The notes below the pieces were generated by a model that worked only from the letters and a program-made list of their open reading frames with translations, had not been told where the DNA came from and ran no database searches. The position numbers and the translations under genes were made by a program. Below, in pieces: positions 43,388-44,303 of a stretch of DNA of 44,303 nucleotides; position 1 is the first letter of the stretch, and every line of letters starts with the position of its first letter. Source of the stretch: Bacteroidota bacterium (GTDB lineage Bacteria > Bacteroidota > Bacteroidia > Chitinophagales > Saprospiraceae); the NCBI GenBank assembly GCA_024642705.1, contig JAHEAQ010000003.1, positions 103,067 to 147,369 of the forward strand, in the 5' to 3' direction.

Positions 43388-43427
43388 AACAGGGCTATGT
43401 GTAATGCGTATAGCCGATTGTTGCACG
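43388..43427 (+). repeat. Left flanking element of the cupin gene: attC-like hairpin
   Basis: The left element folds on itself: AACA (43388-43391) pairs with TGTT (43419-43422), and GGCTAT (43393-43398) with ATAGCC (43410-43415). Unpaired bases between the two stems recall attC site architecture. Its right part, TATAGCCGATTGTTGCACG (43409-43427), recurs as an imperfect inverted copy after the cupin gene. Confidence 0.55.
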
Positions 43428-43480
43428 AAAGAATTGAACTGCGAACGAAAACAGATAATAATTAATTTAAAAACTATAAA

Positions 43481-43957
43481 ATGAGAAATTCAATTTTGAC
43501 CCTATTTATTTTAGCCCCTTTCTATTTATTTGCTCAAAGTTCTGATTATCCGATATCGTCCTATCTTACTGTAGGTGCAAAGGCTCCAAATACACATTAC
43601 ATAGGAGAAGCCTGGCTAAATGCAATAATTCACAATGATGCCGACTTGGGTTATAACATTACAAAAGCAACTTTTAGAGCCAACTCTACCTTGGATTGGC
43701 ATAAACATGGTTCTGTACAGGTTTTAGTAATTGTAGATGGCCAAGCTTATTATCAAGAGAGAGGAAAAGAGCCTGTAATTCTGAAAAAAGGTGACGTAAT
43801 TAAATGTGAGAAAGATATCGAGCATTGGCATTCCTCTACCAAAGATAACGATGTTACATATTTGGCTTTCTATGGTGGTGAACAGCCCACAATTTGGACA
43901 GAAGTACTTACACAGGAATATTATGATAAGGTGGCTGAAAAGCTCAAAAGCAATTAA
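43481..43957 (+). CDS. Secreted cupin-domain protein
   Basis: The 158-residue product has a signal peptide (about residues 1-19, ending LFAQS), so it is exported. The mature part is a single conserved-barrel cupin. Motif 1 includes LDWHKHGSVQVLVIVDGQAYYQERG (two parts of one motif, with two histidines), and motif 2 includes KKGDVIKCEKDIEHWHSS, giving a likely HxH...H metal site. Such proteins range from dioxygenases to sugar isomerases; the reaction cannot be told from the sequence. It stands alone between inverted copies of a short repeat, suggesting that it was acquired as a mobile unit. Confidence 0.85.
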   Translation: MRNSILTLFILAPFYLFAQSSDYPISSYLTVGAKAPNTHYIGEAWLNAIIHNDADLGYNITKATFRANSTLDWHKHGSVQVLVIVDGQAYYQERGKEPVILKKGDVIKCEKDIEHWHSSTKDNDVTYLAFYGGEQPTIWTEVLTQEYYDKVAEKLKSN

Positions 43958-44218
43958 TAATTATCAATGATTGTCACGCAGAACGCTCGATTTAAAGTAA
44001 GCCAGCGTACAACAATAGCTATAAAACTTGTACTGTAATGAAGGTAAATATAAAGTGAGCTGTTTACTTCACTCATCGCGTGGGACAATGAATCACATTT
44101 TAAACGCACATTTTTCATAGCAAAACCTTGTGCTTTATTCCCCCGATTTGGCCGAACAAAAATGATTAAAAAATGCATGTTGATAACCAATAGCTTAATT
44201 AAATTTAGTCAGAATAAT
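43958..44218. other. Non-coding region after the cupin gene
   Basis: About 260 bases without a convincing gene. The right flanking repeat is at 44006-44033. A 78-codon minus-strand frame (43954-44190) has poor composition and is judged spurious. Confidence 0.3.
44006..44033 (-). repeat. Right flanking element of the cupin gene (inverted copy)
   Basis: The minus strand of 44006-44023 reads TATAGCTATTGTTGTACG. It matches the left element (43409-43427) at 16 of 18 positions with one single-base gap. The element also contains its own inverted repeat, GTACAA (44007-44012) and TTGTAC (44028-44033), and a central ATAGCTAT palindrome. Confidence 0.55.
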
Positions 44219-44280
44219 GAGCGAACGATCCCGAAGGGTGAAGGTCTGGGAGACCTTCAAGAGAGCGAACCGAAACGGAT
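44219..44280 (+). repeat. GC-rich hairpin-rich repeat element at the window end
   Basis: GAGCGAAC occurs at 44219-44226 and 44263-44270. Between them a perfect 9-base stem (TGAAGGTCT and AGACCTTCA, 3-base loop) occupies 44239-44259. Flanking mini-hairpins are CCCGAAGGG (44230-44238) and CCGAAACGG (44270-44278). The base composition is clearly GC-richer than the surrounding AT-rich DNA. It resembles a REP-like dispersed element or a strong terminator for a gene beyond the window. Confidence 0.45.
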
Positions 44281-44303
44281 GGGTGGCTGAATTTTTGATT
44301 GCA

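Noticed and set aside
43388-43427. A canonical integron attC site
   Set aside because: The two-stem shape is suggestive, but the presumed core reads GTTGCAC rather than GTTRRRY, and no integrase gene is in the window. Reported only as attC-like.
43954-44190. Minus-strand frame of 78 codons overlapping the region after the cupin gene
   Set aside because: Its composition is poor for a protein, it spans the right flanking repeat, and it overlaps the cupin stop. Probably chance.
1-44303. tRNA or rRNA genes, CRISPR arrays, transposases or prophage genes
   Set aside because: Looked for by eye on both strands; no cloverleaf-like sequence, regularly spaced repeats or transposase or phage proteins were found.

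Overview
The window looks like a chromosomal segment of a free-living, probably aquatic member of the Bacteroidota. It is AT-rich, its Shine-Dalgarno signals are weak or absent, and it carries TAnnTTTG-type -7 boxes. It also encodes lineage-typical proteins: DUF5916 and DUF3667 proteins, a GYDIA-type GHMP kinase, and an OmpA protein whose N-terminus has an NPSFEG/GWIDCGG-like domain. That OmpA form hints at Saprospiria, but this placement is only a guess. No tRNA, rRNA, insertion sequence, prophage or CRISPR array was seen.

Region 1 (43-24903) is mostly housekeeping. An ABC-F ATPase and a DUF5916 outer-membrane protein are followed by a divergent heme locus. hemA-hemC-hemE-hemF-hemL run on the minus strand as a tightly packed operon, and hemH-hemG run on the plus strand, so together they cover most steps from glutamyl-tRNA to protoheme. 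hemB and hemD are not here. Next come odhB with a small membrane protein, two tandem DUF3667 membrane proteins, radC, a class A penicillin-binding protein, aroB with an ABM-fold protein and a SAM hydroxide adenosyltransferase, a PhoH-like ATPase and aroA. An OmpA-family protein, a glutaryl-CoA dehydrogenase-like enzyme and a DUF2207 membrane protein follow (24881-29512).

Region 2 (29596-36686) is the most unusual part. Three paralogous proteins with a DUF4157 (eCIS core) domain lie in a row on the minus strand. They share a disordered FQL-motif leader and an almost invariant HEAWH core, but their C-terminal halves are unrelated to one another. Two of them are directly followed by small cytoplasmic genes: a DcrB/DUF1795-like protein and an unrecognised 155-residue protein that may have a secretion-chaperone-like fold. 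No contractile-injection structural genes are in the window, so this looks like a detached cargo array with candidate chaperones or immunity partners.

Region 3 (37169-42246) returns to core metabolism: folB, a DUF4197 lipoprotein, a GHMP kinase whose true start is not a standard codon, nadC, a 35-residue membrane peptide and a GT4 glycosyltransferase. A sulfotransferase faces the glycosyltransferase (42279-43154).

Region 4 (43155-44303) looks accessory. A secreted cupin gene is bracketed by imperfect inverted copies of a roughly 18-base element, the left one lying in an attC-like hairpin. The window ends in a GC-rich, hairpin-rich repeat unlike its AT-rich surroundings.
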